Shown in pieces: positions 33,492 to 42,565 of a stretch of DNA of 64,000 nt. The translations under genes were made by a program, and so were the position numbers. The DNA is taken from the NCBI RefSeq assembly GCF_003719335.1, contig NZ_RIAS01000008.1, positions 186,001 to 250,000 on the forward strand, written 5' to 3'. The stretch is from Paenibacillus amylolyticus (GTDB taxonomy: Bacteria > Bacillota > Bacilli > Paenibacillales > Paenibacillaceae). The number at the start of each line of letters is the position of its first letter. Position 1 is the stretch's first letter. A model generated the notes under the pieces. It had not been told where the DNA came from, did not search any database, and was given only the letters and a program-made list of their open reading frames with translations.

Positions 33492-36161
33492 TTATAATAA
33501 GCCCCGCTGTTCGGCAATTTGTACCGCGTGCGCACGACTGCTTGCTCCAAGCTTGGCAAACACACGGCGTATATGTGTATTTACTGTGCCAGGTGATATC
33601 CCAAATTCGGCTGCAATCTGCTTGCTGGTCAAGCCTTCTGCAATATGACCAAATATTTTCTGCTCCATGGGGCTGAGTCCCACTTCCTTCTGTTCATGCT
33701 TCGCTTCATCTGGTGCTGAACGGCCCCGCACCTTTTTGTTTTGGGCAAAAGCAGAAAGTAGTTGCTTCACATAAGTTGTTTTCACTCCATCATCCGAGAC
33801 AGCCTTCGCACGGCGAAGCACCAAATACTGTTGAAGTAGCCGTTTTACCGGCTCCCCTTCGGCAACAAATGAACGGATATATCCTTCTGGTTCTCCCAGA
33901 ATAAGAGCACGTGATAAGGCCACAACACCAGCATCTGAATATCCTTGTTGTTGCAGCATCACGGACTCTAACAAGGCACATTCAATCTGCTCTGTCAACA
34001 GATCGCGTTTTTCAGCTTGTTCTCGAACTCGTTTCAGTTCCTCTTGAGCGTAATCATACTGTTCAAGAGTCACGGCCGCACGTATTCGAACCATCCACTG
34101 AAATAGTTGGTCACAACTCATTTCAACTGGCATTTGTTGTTCGTCTACCGGATCAGCGAGAATGTGCGTAGCCGTCTCCACAGGATGATACTCAAGCCAT
34201 ATTCGATTACGATGTGCCACCAATACAGTTTTCCAGTACTCCGCATCCTTCTCGGACAGCAGACTCTCAGCCTGCTGCAACAGCTTTATACCTTCCTCGG
34301 GTCTACCGGAATGTAATTCAAGCCTGGCTTTCAATACATATGCAGGAACGAGTAGTGCCGCAACTTTGATCTGCAAAGCCACTTCAAGAGCTCGATCCGC
34401 ATACTTCACTGCTTCAAATAACTGGTCCTGTTCCATCAAAACCTCACCATATCCTGATCCATAGTAGGACGTTACATAGGCAGGTTCATCATACCAGCGC
34501 TTCGTAATGGCTCCAAAACAAACTTCGGCTCTCCTCAAGTAACCATGAACGCCATGAAAACTTCGCACACGCATGCTCTCTCTTCGATCGTAGTCCATAT
34601 ACTGAAATGCGATATCATCAGGATAGCCCTGATCCATATAAGACATCAAATAAGAAGAGAGTCCTTCTAAATCACGGTTAAGATACGCCATATAGGCTCT
34701 CATGACACAGGTCACTTGTAGCAAATATTTAATAATAGCTGGTGCAACCTGTCCTTGAAGATGCATGCGGATGACATGCTCCAACTCATCCAGCTGCTTC
34801 CCCATCTCCCCGTAAGGCATTTCACGCGCTACAAGAAACAAATAAGACATATACAACTTGGGACGAGCCTTCACCATTTCCAGCGGCAAAACATCAAAAT
34901 ATTTACGGAGTGTCCACCACTCTCCCATAATGAAATGGGCAAACAATTCTTCCAGCAATCTTGCAGCATCCTCCATATGCAGCCCAAGAATATAATGATC
35001 CAGCGCTTCGGATGGATATCCATGCTGTTCATACCAAAGCGCGGCAAAACCATGTAATTCATTGCCCAACTCTGAGTGGTTATGTGCTAGCTCGCGCTTC
35101 AGGAACGCCGAAAACAAATGATGATAACGATACCACTCCCCTTCCCGATCCAGAGGGATAAGAAAAAGATGTTCTTTCTCCAGCTGCCTTAACAACTGCG
35201 GAGCTTCCTCCAAACCACTTAACACCTGACCTAAACGGCTGTTCATCCTTCTTGTTATCGCAGTTCGAAGCAAAAAGCGCTGCATTTCTGGTGACTGACG
35301 TTGGAATACCTCTTCTAGCAAATAATCCGAGATGTTTCTGTTTCCTGCTTCTGCATCCTTTGCACGATGTGGGAATGAAGACATGATTGGCATTGAACTT
35401 TTCGCCGAGTCTGCCCCTAATGTGTGAGATAAAGCAAGCAGCTTTAACCCGGCTGCCCAACCCTCCGTCTGCTGCACCCAGCCCAGGGCATCCCTGCTGG
35501 CATGCTCCATACGCATAACGTTCTGACAGAAGTCGATGCCTTCTTCCGTTGTAAACGCAAGTTCCTGAAGAGTAAGTTGCTTCAACTCCCCTCTCAGGCG
35601 CAGCTTCTCCAGCTTAAACGGAGGATACGTCCGACCCGATATGACCAGATGAATAGACGAAGGAAGGTTTTCAATAAAATCCTGCATCTGCAAATGAATT
35701 TCCGGCCGAGTTATAGCATGGTAATCATCCAAAATAAGCATGGTATGCTGATCACTCCGGGCAACACGATTCAGCAATAAAATTAATGCTGTTCTTGGCT
35801 CAATTGCATATCGTTGCAAGAACTGAGGCAAGACCTCTCGACATAACCCCTGTCTCACGCGGTCCAGCGCATGAATAATGTAAAGCCAAAATTGAAGTGG
35901 ATCTTGATCCTTTTCATCCAAACAGACGCAAGCCGCATAACCTGCCGCACTTCTCAGCCAATTCCCAAGCAGTGTTGATTTTCCCGAACCGGCGGGAGCA
36001 GTCAACAACGTCACCTTGGAATTCATAACTTCATTGTACTGCGAGCTGAGCCTTGGACGATCCATGGTATCCGTTGGTAGAGGGGGCAATTCTAGTTTGT
36101 TCGTCAGAATCATAAATTGAAGCCAATCGCCATGGAAACCAGCTGTTTGTTCTTGTTGCAT
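33492..36161 (-). CDS. Large LuxR-family (MalT-like, LAL) ATP-binding regulator
   Basis: An 889-residue STAND-type regulator. Walker A is TAPAGSGKSTLLGNWL (about residues 55-70) and Walker B TMLILDDYHAI; a long TPR-like helical middle follows, and the last 65 residues are a LuxR helix-turn-helix (LSPMEQKIFGHIAEGLTSKQ, GISPGTVNTHIRRVFAKLGA). It should bind ATP and an inducer, oligomerise and activate transcription. The open frame starts at 36296, but AGGAGG precedes the ATG at 36161. It sits 133 bases upstream of the SLH-LRR gene on the same strand, the likely target. The gap 36162-36428 holds a hairpin. Confidence 0.92.
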   Translation of the reverse strand: MQQEQTAGFHGDWLQFMILTNKLELPPLPTDTMDRPRLSSQYNEVMNSKVTLLTAPAGSGKSTLLGNWLRSAAGYAACVCLDEKDQDPLQFWLYIIHALDRVRQGLCREVLPQFLQRYAIEPRTALILLLNRVARSDQHTMLILDDYHAITRPEIHLQMQDFIENLPSSIHLVISGRTYPPFKLEKLRLRGELKQLTLQELAFTTEEGIDFCQNVMRMEHASRDALGWVQQTEGWAAGLKLLALSHTLGADSAKSSMPIMSSFPHRAKDAEAGNRNISDYLLEEVFQRQSPEMQRFLLRTAITRRMNSRLGQVLSGLEEAPQLLRQLEKEHLFLIPLDREGEWYRYHHLFSAFLKRELAHNHSELGNELHGFAALWYEQHGYPSEALDHYILGLHMEDAARLLEELFAHFIMGEWWTLRKYFDVLPLEMVKARPKLYMSYLFLVAREMPYGEMGKQLDELEHVIRMHLQGQVAPAIIKYLLQVTCVMRAYMAYLNRDLEGLSSYLMSYMDQGYPDDIAFQYMDYDRRESMRVRSFHGVHGYLRRAEVCFGAITKRWYDEPAYVTSYYGSGYGEVLMEQDQLFEAVKYADRALEVALQIKVAALLVPAYVLKARLELHSGRPEEGIKLLQQAESLLSEKDAEYWKTVLVAHRNRIWLEYHPVETATHILADPVDEQQMPVEMSCDQLFQWMVRIRAAVTLEQYDYAQEELKRVREQAEKRDLLTEQIECALLESVMLQQQGYSDAGVVALSRALILGEPEGYIRSFVAEGEPVKRLLQQYLVLRRAKAVSDDGVKTTYVKQLLSAFAQNKKVRGRSAPDEAKHEQKEVGLSPMEQKIFGHIAEGLTSKQIAAEFGISPGTVNTHIRRVFAKLGASSRAHAVQIAEQRGLL

Positions 36162-36287
36162 GTAATCCTCCTGAACCCGCACTGAGGTGCACATTATAGA
36201 AATCGTTGTATGTACATTTAGATATTCTAAGTATACAGGGAACAACATCAATACCGCACACCATTTTACACAAAACAAAGCCAAACA

Positions 36288-36310
36288 GCCCTGCACAGAA
36301 AGTACAGGGC
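36288..36310 (-). terminator. Probable terminator after the 36429-37142 SDR gene
   Basis: GCCCTG (36288-36293) and CAGGGC (36305-36310) form a six-base stem, with TGTTTGGCTTTGTTTTG after it on the minus strand. Short, so moderate support. Confidence 0.45.
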
Positions 36311-36428
36311 AAACAAAACGATTTTTTATCTTTTTATCTCAATGACTTCAAATTCACGATGATATAATTCAAACCGGAAAACAGCGGAATTAATGCGATT
36401 CTTGCCAGAGTGATCCGGTTCGCCAGAT

Positions 36429-37142
36429 TCACTGCTCCTTCGCCCCCTCCAGTAACTTCAGGATTTCCAATGCCACATCACGTGGAGATTTCAGTTGACC
36501 TAACTCGTAAGCGTCTCGAAATGCTCCGGACAGCGCAAATTCCTCTGCACTCTTTCCTCTCGCCACGGCCTGCAATTCCGTATCCACCATGCCCGGATCA
36601 AAGACGATGATCTCTGCCGGATTAGACTGTGAAGCTTGTTCCATCGCTACACATTGTGTGAACATGTTGATTCCTGCCTTTGATGTACAATAAGTAGCCA
36701 TCGAAGGAGCGGGATAACTGCCCGAAGCAGAACTCACATTAATAATTTTTCGGCGTGCCGTCATATGGTTGGTATGGTGAATAAAAGATGACGTAAGAAT
36801 CATCGGCGCAGCCAGGCTAATATTCAGATGAATGCTAATCTCATCCGCAAGACACTGATCTATGGGTTTCAACGGTTCAAGCATGGCCGCATTATTAATA
36901 AGTCCGATGCATTCCACAGAAAGAAGCGGAATCTGCTCCAATATGCGCGAGATTACATCGTCGATGCCATGAATGTCTTCAAGATTGAACTGGACATGAG
37001 TGTACCGTTCATACGTATTGCCCAAGTCTGATGCTCCGCGCGCTATGCCGTAGACAGAGTCACCTTTTTCCAAACAAAGTTCCGCAACTTGTCTGCCAAT
37101 GCCTTTGGATGTACCTGTGATAATAAAGGTTCTGTTTCCCAA
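36429..37142 (-). CDS. SDR family NAD(P)-dependent oxidoreductase (benzil reductase-like)
   Basis: A 237-residue classical SDR: TFIITGTSKGIGRQVAELCL cofactor motif, LINNAAML, INVSSASG and the YCTSK active site, then FDPGMVDTELQAVAR. The arrangement resembles the B. subtilis YueD/B. cereus benzil reductase group, which reduces aromatic diketones; the native substrate is unknown. The frame starts with a GTG at 37154 on top of the ribosome site; the TTG at 37142, six bases after GGTGGAG, gives MGNRTFIITG and is more likely. The methyltransferase gene is 60 bases upstream on the same strand. Confidence 0.85.
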   Translation of the reverse strand: MGNRTFIITGTSKGIGRQVAELCLEKGDSVYGIARGASDLGNTYERYTHVQFNLEDIHGIDDVISRILEQIPLLSVECIGLINNAAMLEPLKPIDQCLADEISIHLNISLAAPMILTSSFIHHTNHMTARRKIINVSSASGSYPAPSMATYCTSKAGINMFTQCVAMEQASQSNPAEIIVFDPGMVDTELQAVARGKSAEEFALSGAFRDAYELGQLKSPRDVALEILKLLEGAKEQ

Positions 37143-37217
37143 TATGCTCTCCACCCTTCAATTCTCATATATCTGCTCAATGCCGCATCATTGATATGTA
37201 TTTCATCCCGAAACATG

Positions 37218-37943
37218 TCAGTCACGCTCTTCCGGTTTTCTCCACAACGTCACCCACAAAATAGGCAAACCAAAATACGGATCTTCCTGCCCCATTGCCT
37301 TCATTGGACGCAACTCCACACACTCAAATGGTTCCTCTAGTAAATATCGAAGTTTCTCCTCCGTAAAAGCAAGTCCGCCCCGCATCGTCTTCTCACGGTA
37401 GACTTCCCAATCGTTCATCACATGTTCTGGCCCACCCTGACCGCCAAATCCCGGTGCAAAACAAGTCATACCAAACAGACCTCCCGGCTTCAACGCACGA
37501 TGAATCATCTCAATGTAAGGAATACGCTGATGCGGTAGCAGATGGTGCAGACAGCCCGAATCGTAGACTATATCATATTCCTGCTCTGGCGCCAGTTCGA
37601 ACACAGAACGACATTCAAAATGTACATCCAGTTGTTCTTCCGCGGCCCGTTCCTTGGCCCAAGCAATCGCAGTCTCTGACAGATCATAGGCGTCAACCTG
37701 ATAACCGTGCCCTGCTAGATACAATGCATTCCGCCCGGGGCCACATCCCAGCTCCAATGCTCTGCCCCCTTTTAATCTTCCAGCTTCTACATCAGCAACC
37801 AGATTCTCGTCTGGCTTGTTTGGAAAAAACGGAATGGGTCTGTCCCGATTCTCATAGAACGGCTCCCAAAATTGCTTGGCCGATCTGAAATCCGCATCGA
37901 GCATGTCATAGAGATCCTGCACACTTTTGATTGTTTTTTCCAA
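37218..37943 (-). CDS. Class I SAM-dependent methyltransferase
   Basis: A 241-residue Rossmann methyltransferase. Motif I is GRALELGCGPGRNALYLAG, then DAYDLSETAIAWAKERA (motif II), YDIVYDSGCLHHLLPH (motif III/IV) and HRALKPGGLFGMTCF. These are the S-adenosylmethionine-binding elements of the Methyltransf_25 group; the acceptor is unknown. A TTG start at 37943 is supported by AGGAGG nine bases upstream. It may share a transcript with the SDR gene downstream. Confidence 0.92.
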   Translation of the reverse strand: MEKTIKSVQDLYDMLDADFRSAKQFWEPFYENRDRPIPFFPNKPDENLVADVEAGRLKGGRALELGCGPGRNALYLAGHGYQVDAYDLSETAIAWAKERAAEEQLDVHFECRSVFELAPEQEYDIVYDSGCLHHLLPHQRIPYIEMIHRALKPGGLFGMTCFAPGFGGQGGPEHVMNDWEVYREKTMRGGLAFTEEKLRYLLEEPFECVELRPMKAMGQEDPYFGLPILWVTLWRKPEERD

Positions 37944-38128
37944 GTCTGAATTCCTCCTGTTTCATCGCTTAAAATAGGTTTCCCACTACGTTCACCCTAC
38001 TGTCTCACTAGCATTTTTGCATGAAATCCAACTCAATTCACTACACTTTATTATAACATTTTTAACCATTCATTCTCTATTTTTCATGTGTAAATTTAGT
38101 AGAATATGCATTATTTTCTCCATACAAA

Positions 38129-38157
38129 AAGCGAACAACATCACATGTCGTCCGCTT
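38129..38157 (-). terminator. Terminator after the VOC gene
   Basis: On the minus strand AAGCGGACGACAT pairs with ATGTTGTTCGCTT, all thirteen bases counting G-U pairs, followed by TTTTT. Confidence 0.85.
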
Positions 38158-38207
38158 GAAATTCCAGCTATAAGATTACAACTGTACAGCTATAAATACA
38201 GTTCGTT

Positions 38208-38591
38208 TTATCCCTTGCGTTCCATCACAGCAAAGTAATTCTTCTCATTATCTGCAAAATTGAAGACACGCCCTGTCGGCATCTCTACAACTTCTCCAAC
38301 CGTTACATGTTTAGCAGACAAATCGGCATATAACCGATCAAGGTCATCTGTGAAAAACATCAACGAAGGTGTGCCCAGATTTACCCCTGCTGACATACGT
38401 GCCACGACCTCTTTATCATGCAAAATGATACTTGTCTGTGAATCTTTCGCAGGCGCAATCTCAATCCATCGCATACCTCCATCAAGAATAACCTCATCCA
38501 CGATATGGAATCCGGCTACTTCCGTCCAGAAAGCCAGGGATTCGTCCTGGTTATTGACGTATAGCATAACTTGGCCTAATTTGCTAAACAT
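38208..38591 (-). CDS. VOC family (glyoxalase/bleomycin-resistance-like) protein
   Basis: A 127-residue single VOC domain: LGQVMLYVNNQDESLAFWTE followed by VAGF, MRWIEIAPAKDSQTSIILHD and FTDDLDRLYADLSAK, ending GRVFNFADNEKNYFAVME. The beta-alpha-beta-beta-beta repeats bind a metal in glyoxalase-like enzymes, or a drug in resistance proteins; this member cannot be assigned. The open frame starts at 38636, but GAGGAG eleven bases before the ATG at 38591 favours that start. Single gene, closed by a strong terminator. The ~260 bases beyond the terminator hold nothing else recognisable. Confidence 0.88.
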   Translation of the reverse strand: MFSKLGQVMLYVNNQDESLAFWTEVAGFHIVDEVILDGGMRWIEIAPAKDSQTSIILHDKEVVARMSAGVNLGTPSLMFFTDDLDRLYADLSAKHVTVGEVVEMPTGRVFNFADNEKNYFAVMERKG

Positions 38592-38759
38592 GTACCAAAC
38601 CACTCCTCTAATCAAGTTATCTCGGTATTCCTTCACACTTAGATTGCCTCAGATTCCAATTGAGTATAACATGTATGTCCTATTTTAAGATAAACATTTT
38701 AGAGAAGCCAAATTGACGTTTCATGTCCCTTACCATTGTTAACCTCTGTTGTTTTAAGA

Positions 38760-39269
38760 TCACAGCAGTTTTTTGGTCAAATAAAGGACAACCTCATCAT
38801 CGATAATCGTCTCTTCACCAGGTTGAAGATAATGATCATCTCTGTGAAGACCCCGGCCGTCTGGAATATAGCCCCGATGTGCGTAGAGTACTTGGGCTTT
38901 GCCATAATCTGCATACACGCCTACCCCAATGCCTGCTACTTCAGAACGTTCCTTCACCACTTTCTCAGCGTGATCCATCAGCTTGGAACCGATCCCTTGC
39001 CGCTGAAACTTCATCAGAACGTTGAAATCATTGATCTCGGGAATGCCCTGTTCCTGAAAAGAAGGATACTGCGATGTCCAGATCACGTTGACATAACCAG
39101 CAAATTGCCCGTTCAATTCGGCAATCAGGGTTACGCGCTTCCCCTTCTCTTGTTCTTCCCAATATCGTTCATACAATTCAGGCGGTTTGTGCCACCCCTG
39201 TTCCTGAAATGATTCTGAGATGACTTGCGCGTCCTGCTTGGTTAAAAGTCGAATATGTACATTGCTCAT
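38760..39269 (-). CDS. GNAT family N-acetyltransferase
   Basis: A 169-residue GNAT: VHIRLLTKQDAQVISESFQE at the N terminus, NDFNVLMKFQRQGIGSKLMD (acetyl-CoA loop QRQGIG) and IGVGVYADYGKAQVLYAHRG with the Tyr that usually protonates CoA. The substrate is not deducible. The gene stands alone with short gaps on either side; a clear AT-rich leader precedes it. Confidence 0.9.
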   Translation of the reverse strand: MSNVHIRLLTKQDAQVISESFQEQGWHKPPELYERYWEEQEKGKRVTLIAELNGQFAGYVNVIWTSQYPSFQEQGIPEINDFNVLMKFQRQGIGSKLMDHAEKVVKERSEVAGIGVGVYADYGKAQVLYAHRGYIPDGRGLHRDDHYLQPGEETIIDDEVVLYLTKKLL

Positions 39270-39341
39270 GAAGTTCTCCTCTCCATTACAGCCTTCGTAT
39301 AAAATAACACTTCTAATATGACGAAAGTTTTAGTGTACTTT

Positions 39342-39866
39342 TTAAATTCCCAGTCGATCTCGAAGCGAAGTGATCTGGGCAACATGATGTTTGCCATGCC
39401 ATGCATACAGTCCCAAACAATGATCGAGTCTCATCGTCTTATTGGACGAAGGGCTATAGAACTTTTTAGCATAGTCATCATTCGAGAAGGAGCTTAACAA
39501 TGCTACCCAGCGGCGATGCAGTGCATCCAGAAGCTGGAGGGAAAACTCGATTTCCAGATCCTTGGAATCACTCAATTCGGCCCAGCGCTCCTCAAAATAC
39601 GGGCGAATCGCGGGCGTATCCTCTGTCAAAGCGAGCTTGAAGCGAATCACACTGTTCATATGGCTATCTGCCATGTGGTGAATAACCTGTTTCAGCATCC
39701 AGCCGCCGTCCCGATATGGCAGACTTAGCTGTTCTTCGTCCAGTCCTTCTACCGCTTCTCTCGCACGTTCAGGCAAGTCTGCAATATCTTGAATCCATTG
39801 CTGCCTTTGAGCCAGCGTTACCTCTCCTTCGTGTGTGAACTGCCCAATCGGATATCTATAGTCCAT
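39342..39866 (-). CDS. YfiT-type DinB-fold transferase
   Basis: A 174-residue four-helix DinB-like protein of the YfiT group: MDYRYPIGQFTHEG start, LSLPYRDGGWMLKQVIHHMA carrying the first metal His, DSHMNSVIRFKLALTE, and the C-terminal LYAWHGKHHVAQI with the remaining His ligands. Relatives include bacillithiol S-transferases (BstA) that act on electrophiles; the family has also been labelled metal-dependent hydrolase. The frame opens at 39926, but GGGGGA six bases before the ATG at 39866 fixes the start. Its neighbours are GNAT genes. Confidence 0.92.
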   Translation of the reverse strand: MDYRYPIGQFTHEGEVTLAQRQQWIQDIADLPERAREAVEGLDEEQLSLPYRDGGWMLKQVIHHMADSHMNSVIRFKLALTEDTPAIRPYFEERWAELSDSKDLEIEFSLQLLDALHRRWVALLSSFSNDDYAKKFYSPSSNKTMRLDHCLGLYAWHGKHHVAQITSLRDRLGI

Positions 39867-39935
39867 CTCATTTCCCCCATAATCCCTGTGGATTTGTTTA
39901 CGGCATATGAACACGACACGACTCATCGGGCTATT

Positions 39936-40478
39936 TTATGGAGTATACTCCATCAGCCAACAATCTCTCATCTGTCCTTCATGCAGTTCATGCTGTGGCA
40001 GCTGTTTAACCTTTTTGAAACCACACTTTTCGTAACAAGATAACGCACGTTCGTTCCACGCTTGCGGGTCCATCACGATTTTCCGGGCATGTTTCTCCCC
40101 AATTAAATACGCTGTCATGGACTTCACCAATCGTGTGCCAATACCTATATTCCAGCAATCCGTTTCCCCGATGAATTGATCCGTCCCATAGATGATTTCA
40201 CCATTGTCAGCATAACCATATTCCGCACGTTCCTCTGTCTCCAGTTCATAGAACTGAATGTATCCGATTGGCCGACCGTCATATTGCACAATACAACGTG
40301 CAGCTTCATCATCCTGATTGTAAAAATGTGCTCTCACAAGCTCCAGATCATGCGGCTGATCCCGACCTTCGTAGTACTGCAGAACCTCCGGGTCAGACAA
40401 CCATTTGACCAGCAATTGCTCATCCTCTGTCTGTAGCAGGCGAACTGTCAATTTTCCCACTTGATATACGATATTCAT
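39936..40478 (-). CDS. GNAT acetyltransferase, aminoglycoside 6'-N-acetyltransferase-like
   Basis: A 180-residue GNAT. KLTVRLLQTEDEQLLVKWLS, SDPEVLQYYEGRD, ARCIVQYDGRPIGYIQFYEL, then GTDQFIGETDCWNIGIGTRL and IVMDPQAWNERALSCYEKCG followed by FKKVKQL. This is the AacA4/AAC(6')-like layout, including the IGxxxxWNxGIGT acetyl-CoA loop. Chromosomal relatives in Bacillales often act on other amines, so a resistance role is not proven. GGAGGGGG precedes the ATG at 40478; the frame's earlier GTG lies within that site. Confidence 0.85.
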   Translation of the reverse strand: MNIVYQVGKLTVRLLQTEDEQLLVKWLSDPEVLQYYEGRDQPHDLELVRAHFYNQDDEAARCIVQYDGRPIGYIQFYELETEERAEYGYADNGEIIYGTDQFIGETDCWNIGIGTRLVKSMTAYLIGEKHARKIVMDPQAWNERALSCYEKCGFKKVKQLPQHELHEGQMRDCWLMEYTP

Positions 40479-40668
40479 TTCAGCCCCCTCCACGAACCTC
40501 TAATCTTTGTTAACCGATCTACCGAATTCTTGATCCTAAAGTAACATTCGACGAAACCATGCAGATTCCCCCTGTTGTAAAAATTGAAACTCCTCTATTG
40601 CAAACGTCGTATTATGCTCGAAGTCATCTTTTCCCCATCATAATCCATTGAATCTGGAGGTTAGTTGC

Positions 40669-41442
40669 ATGTCATTTTTCAAGAAGATGTTGGCCAGCGT
40701 TGGTGTAGGTGCAGCAAAAGTGAATACGGAATTACATACGACAGAAGTCATGCCCGGTGGAACGCTTTCAGGAATTGTATACATTGAAGGCGGGGATGTG
40801 CAGCAACAGGTCGATCGAATTTATCTTTTAATCAAAACGCACTACATTCGGGAAAGCAATGATCGCAAAGTGAAGGAAACGGCTGTAGTGGCCAAATATC
40901 TGCTCACCGAGGGGTTTACCCTGCAGCCCGGTGCAAAACTGGAGAAGAGCTTTCAATTCGAGCTACCGGAAAATCTACCGATTACACTACACCGTGCGGA
41001 AGTATGGGTCGAAACGGGGCTGGACATCTCTAGCGCAGTAGACCCATCAGATCGAGACCTTATACATGTTGTGCCTTCCAGGGAGATGGAAATCGTACTG
41101 GATGCCATAGATATGCTGGGATTCAGGCTTCGTGAAGTAACTAATGATTATGCTCCAAGGCTCGGTGGCAATCTGCCGTTTGTACAAGAGTTTGAGTTTG
41201 TGCCGACCACCAAGTTCCGCGGATATCTGGATGAACTTGAAGTTCTCTTCTATCCGATGGGGAATTCCTTGGAACTGTTGATACAGATCGACCGTCGTGC
41301 ACGTGGACTTAGCGGAATGCTATCCGAAGCCATGGGCACGGATGAGACCTATGTGCGTCTGCAACTGCACGAGAGACATCTGGAGCGTGGTGCACGTTCC
41401 GTCGCACAAGGCTTGGAAGAGATTATTTCAGAGCACCTATAG
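40669..41442 (+). CDS. spo0M: Sporulation-control protein Spo0M
   Basis: A 257-residue arrestin-fold protein: MSFFKKMLASVGVGAAKVNT, then MPGGTLSGIVYIEGGDVQQQ and a second beta sheet ending in FRGYLDELEVLFYP. The tail GLSGMLSEAMGTDETYVRLQ is typical of Spo0M, which in B. subtilis modulates the onset of sporulation and cell-cycle stages. The ATG at 40669 has GGAGG eleven bases before it; the frame also opens at 40648. The 190-base leader has no clear sigma-H box that I can defend. It supports assignment of the window to a spore former. Confidence 0.93.
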   Translation: MSFFKKMLASVGVGAAKVNTELHTTEVMPGGTLSGIVYIEGGDVQQQVDRIYLLIKTHYIRESNDRKVKETAVVAKYLLTEGFTLQPGAKLEKSFQFELPENLPITLHRAEVWVETGLDISSAVDPSDRDLIHVVPSREMEIVLDAIDMLGFRLREVTNDYAPRLGGNLPFVQEFEFVPTTKFRGYLDELEVLFYPMGNSLELLIQIDRRARGLSGMLSEAMGTDETYVRLQLHERHLERGARSVAQGLEEIISEHL

Positions 41443-41465
41443 ACTGCGAACATGCAAAAACATCA

Positions 41466-41515
41466 AGAGAGCAGCCCCTGGCTATGTATCCATCTGATGC
41501 CAAGGGCTGCTCTCT
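41466..41515. terminator. Strong terminator after spo0M
   Basis: AGAGAGCAGCCCCTGGC pairs with GCCAAGGGCTGCTCTCT (one bulge/mismatch), loop 16 bases, followed by TTATCTCTT. Convergent position suggests use by both strands. Confidence 0.9.
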
Positions 41516-41797
41516 TTATCTCTTGCTTTTACCCACAACATAAGAACGAACAACATAATATGCCATAGCAAAAAGGAATATCCCCCCAACACTTAGGGCT
41601 ATCATCAAACCGCTTCCACTTGCCACATGTCCAAAGTCAACTTGCGATGCCGCACCAGACGTTTGCAATGGCGTACCTTGCGGAACATTCTGTAATGTTA
41701 AAACCATGCCTTGGACTACTTTCCAAACCACCAACAAAAGTATGAAAACAAAGCTAACGATAATGGTTTCAATCCCCACACGTTTGTTCAGACGCAT
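41516..41797 (-). CDS. Small two-helix membrane protein of unknown function
   Basis: A 93-residue protein with two clear membrane segments (TIIVSFVFILLLVVWKVVQG and SGLMIALSVGGIFLFAMAYY) joined by a 30-residue polar loop and ending in SYVVGKSKR. No family is recognised. It lies 19 bases downstream of the DUF4375-like gene and is probably co-transcribed with it. Its stop coincides with the edge of the spo0M terminator. Confidence 0.7.
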   Translation of the reverse strand: MRLNKRVGIETIIVSFVFILLLVVWKVVQGMVLTLQNVPQGTPLQTSGAASQVDFGHVASGSGLMIALSVGGIFLFAMAYYVVRSYVVGKSKR

Positions 41798-41816
41798 TCA
41801 TTTCTCCCCCTTATTC

Positions 41817-42386
41817 TTATAGAACGAGAAACTGCTCCAGTTGCTGCTTTAATTTATCTTTATGCTCGTCTACATACTGGTACAGCAAATCGAAAACTTC
41901 TTCATTATCCGCTTGAAAGCTTAATTGTTGAACTTCTTGCTCTACCCGCTGTAATAACTCATGGATCTGTGTCCCATGTGTCTGCAAACTTGTTGAGATG
42001 TCGTGTTCGGACAGACGTTCCACGTTTTCTCTGAGTTGTTCTGGCGTGATTCCTTGTTCCTTCAAGAGTTGTTCCACCTTTTGCAAAATCATCGCATCTG
42101 TCTCATTGCCACTTCGGATTAACGCTTCGATGACCTCTCTCAGATGCTTTCCGCTGGCATTCTCCAAATAACCGGTCAATCCATTCATGGTTAGTTCGGT
42201 ATCCAGATCAATAATCAACATGATGTCCCGCAACACAACAGGCAGCTCTGAAACCCGCTCCCGAATCGTAGCAAATTCAGCACGGTACATGTCCATTGCA
42301 ATGCTGCCCACGATTTCTTCACCTGACATCTCTTCGATGCCTGCTGGCGGCATTAACTCCGCCAGTTCTTCCTGTAACTTGTTCAT
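41817..42386 (-). CDS. DUF4375 (DMP19-like) domain protein
   Basis: A 189-residue helical protein whose central part (VSELPVVLRDIMLIIDLDTE, MNGLTGYLENASGKHLREVI, ALIRSGNETDAMILQKVEQL) fits my memory of the DUF4375/DMP19 domain, where an NGG-like motif, a YLEN segment and an A-I-L block recur. The C-terminal third (EVQQLSFQADNEEVFDLLYQ) is a further helical bundle. The function is unknown. AGGAGG precedes the ATG at normal distance. The partner downstream is a small membrane protein. Confidence 0.65.
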   Translation of the reverse strand: MNKLQEELAELMPPAGIEEMSGEEIVGSIAMDMYRAEFATIRERVSELPVVLRDIMLIIDLDTELTMNGLTGYLENASGKHLREVIEALIRSGNETDAMILQKVEQLLKEQGITPEQLRENVERLSEHDISTSLQTHGTQIHELLQRVEQEVQQLSFQADNEEVFDLLYQYVDEHKDKLKQQLEQFLVL

Positions 42387-42565
42387 CTCACTTGTCCTCC
42401 TGTATCTCTCTATATAGCGTAGTCATGCTCTGCGCCGCCACGTCTTTCCATCATACCAGAATATGCTGTATAGAAAAGAAATCGCGCCAAGTTAACATGC
42501 ATTTGACTTATGGAAAATAATTCGCTGTTATGATCTTGGCATCACAAGTTTAGGGAGGGGTAAGG

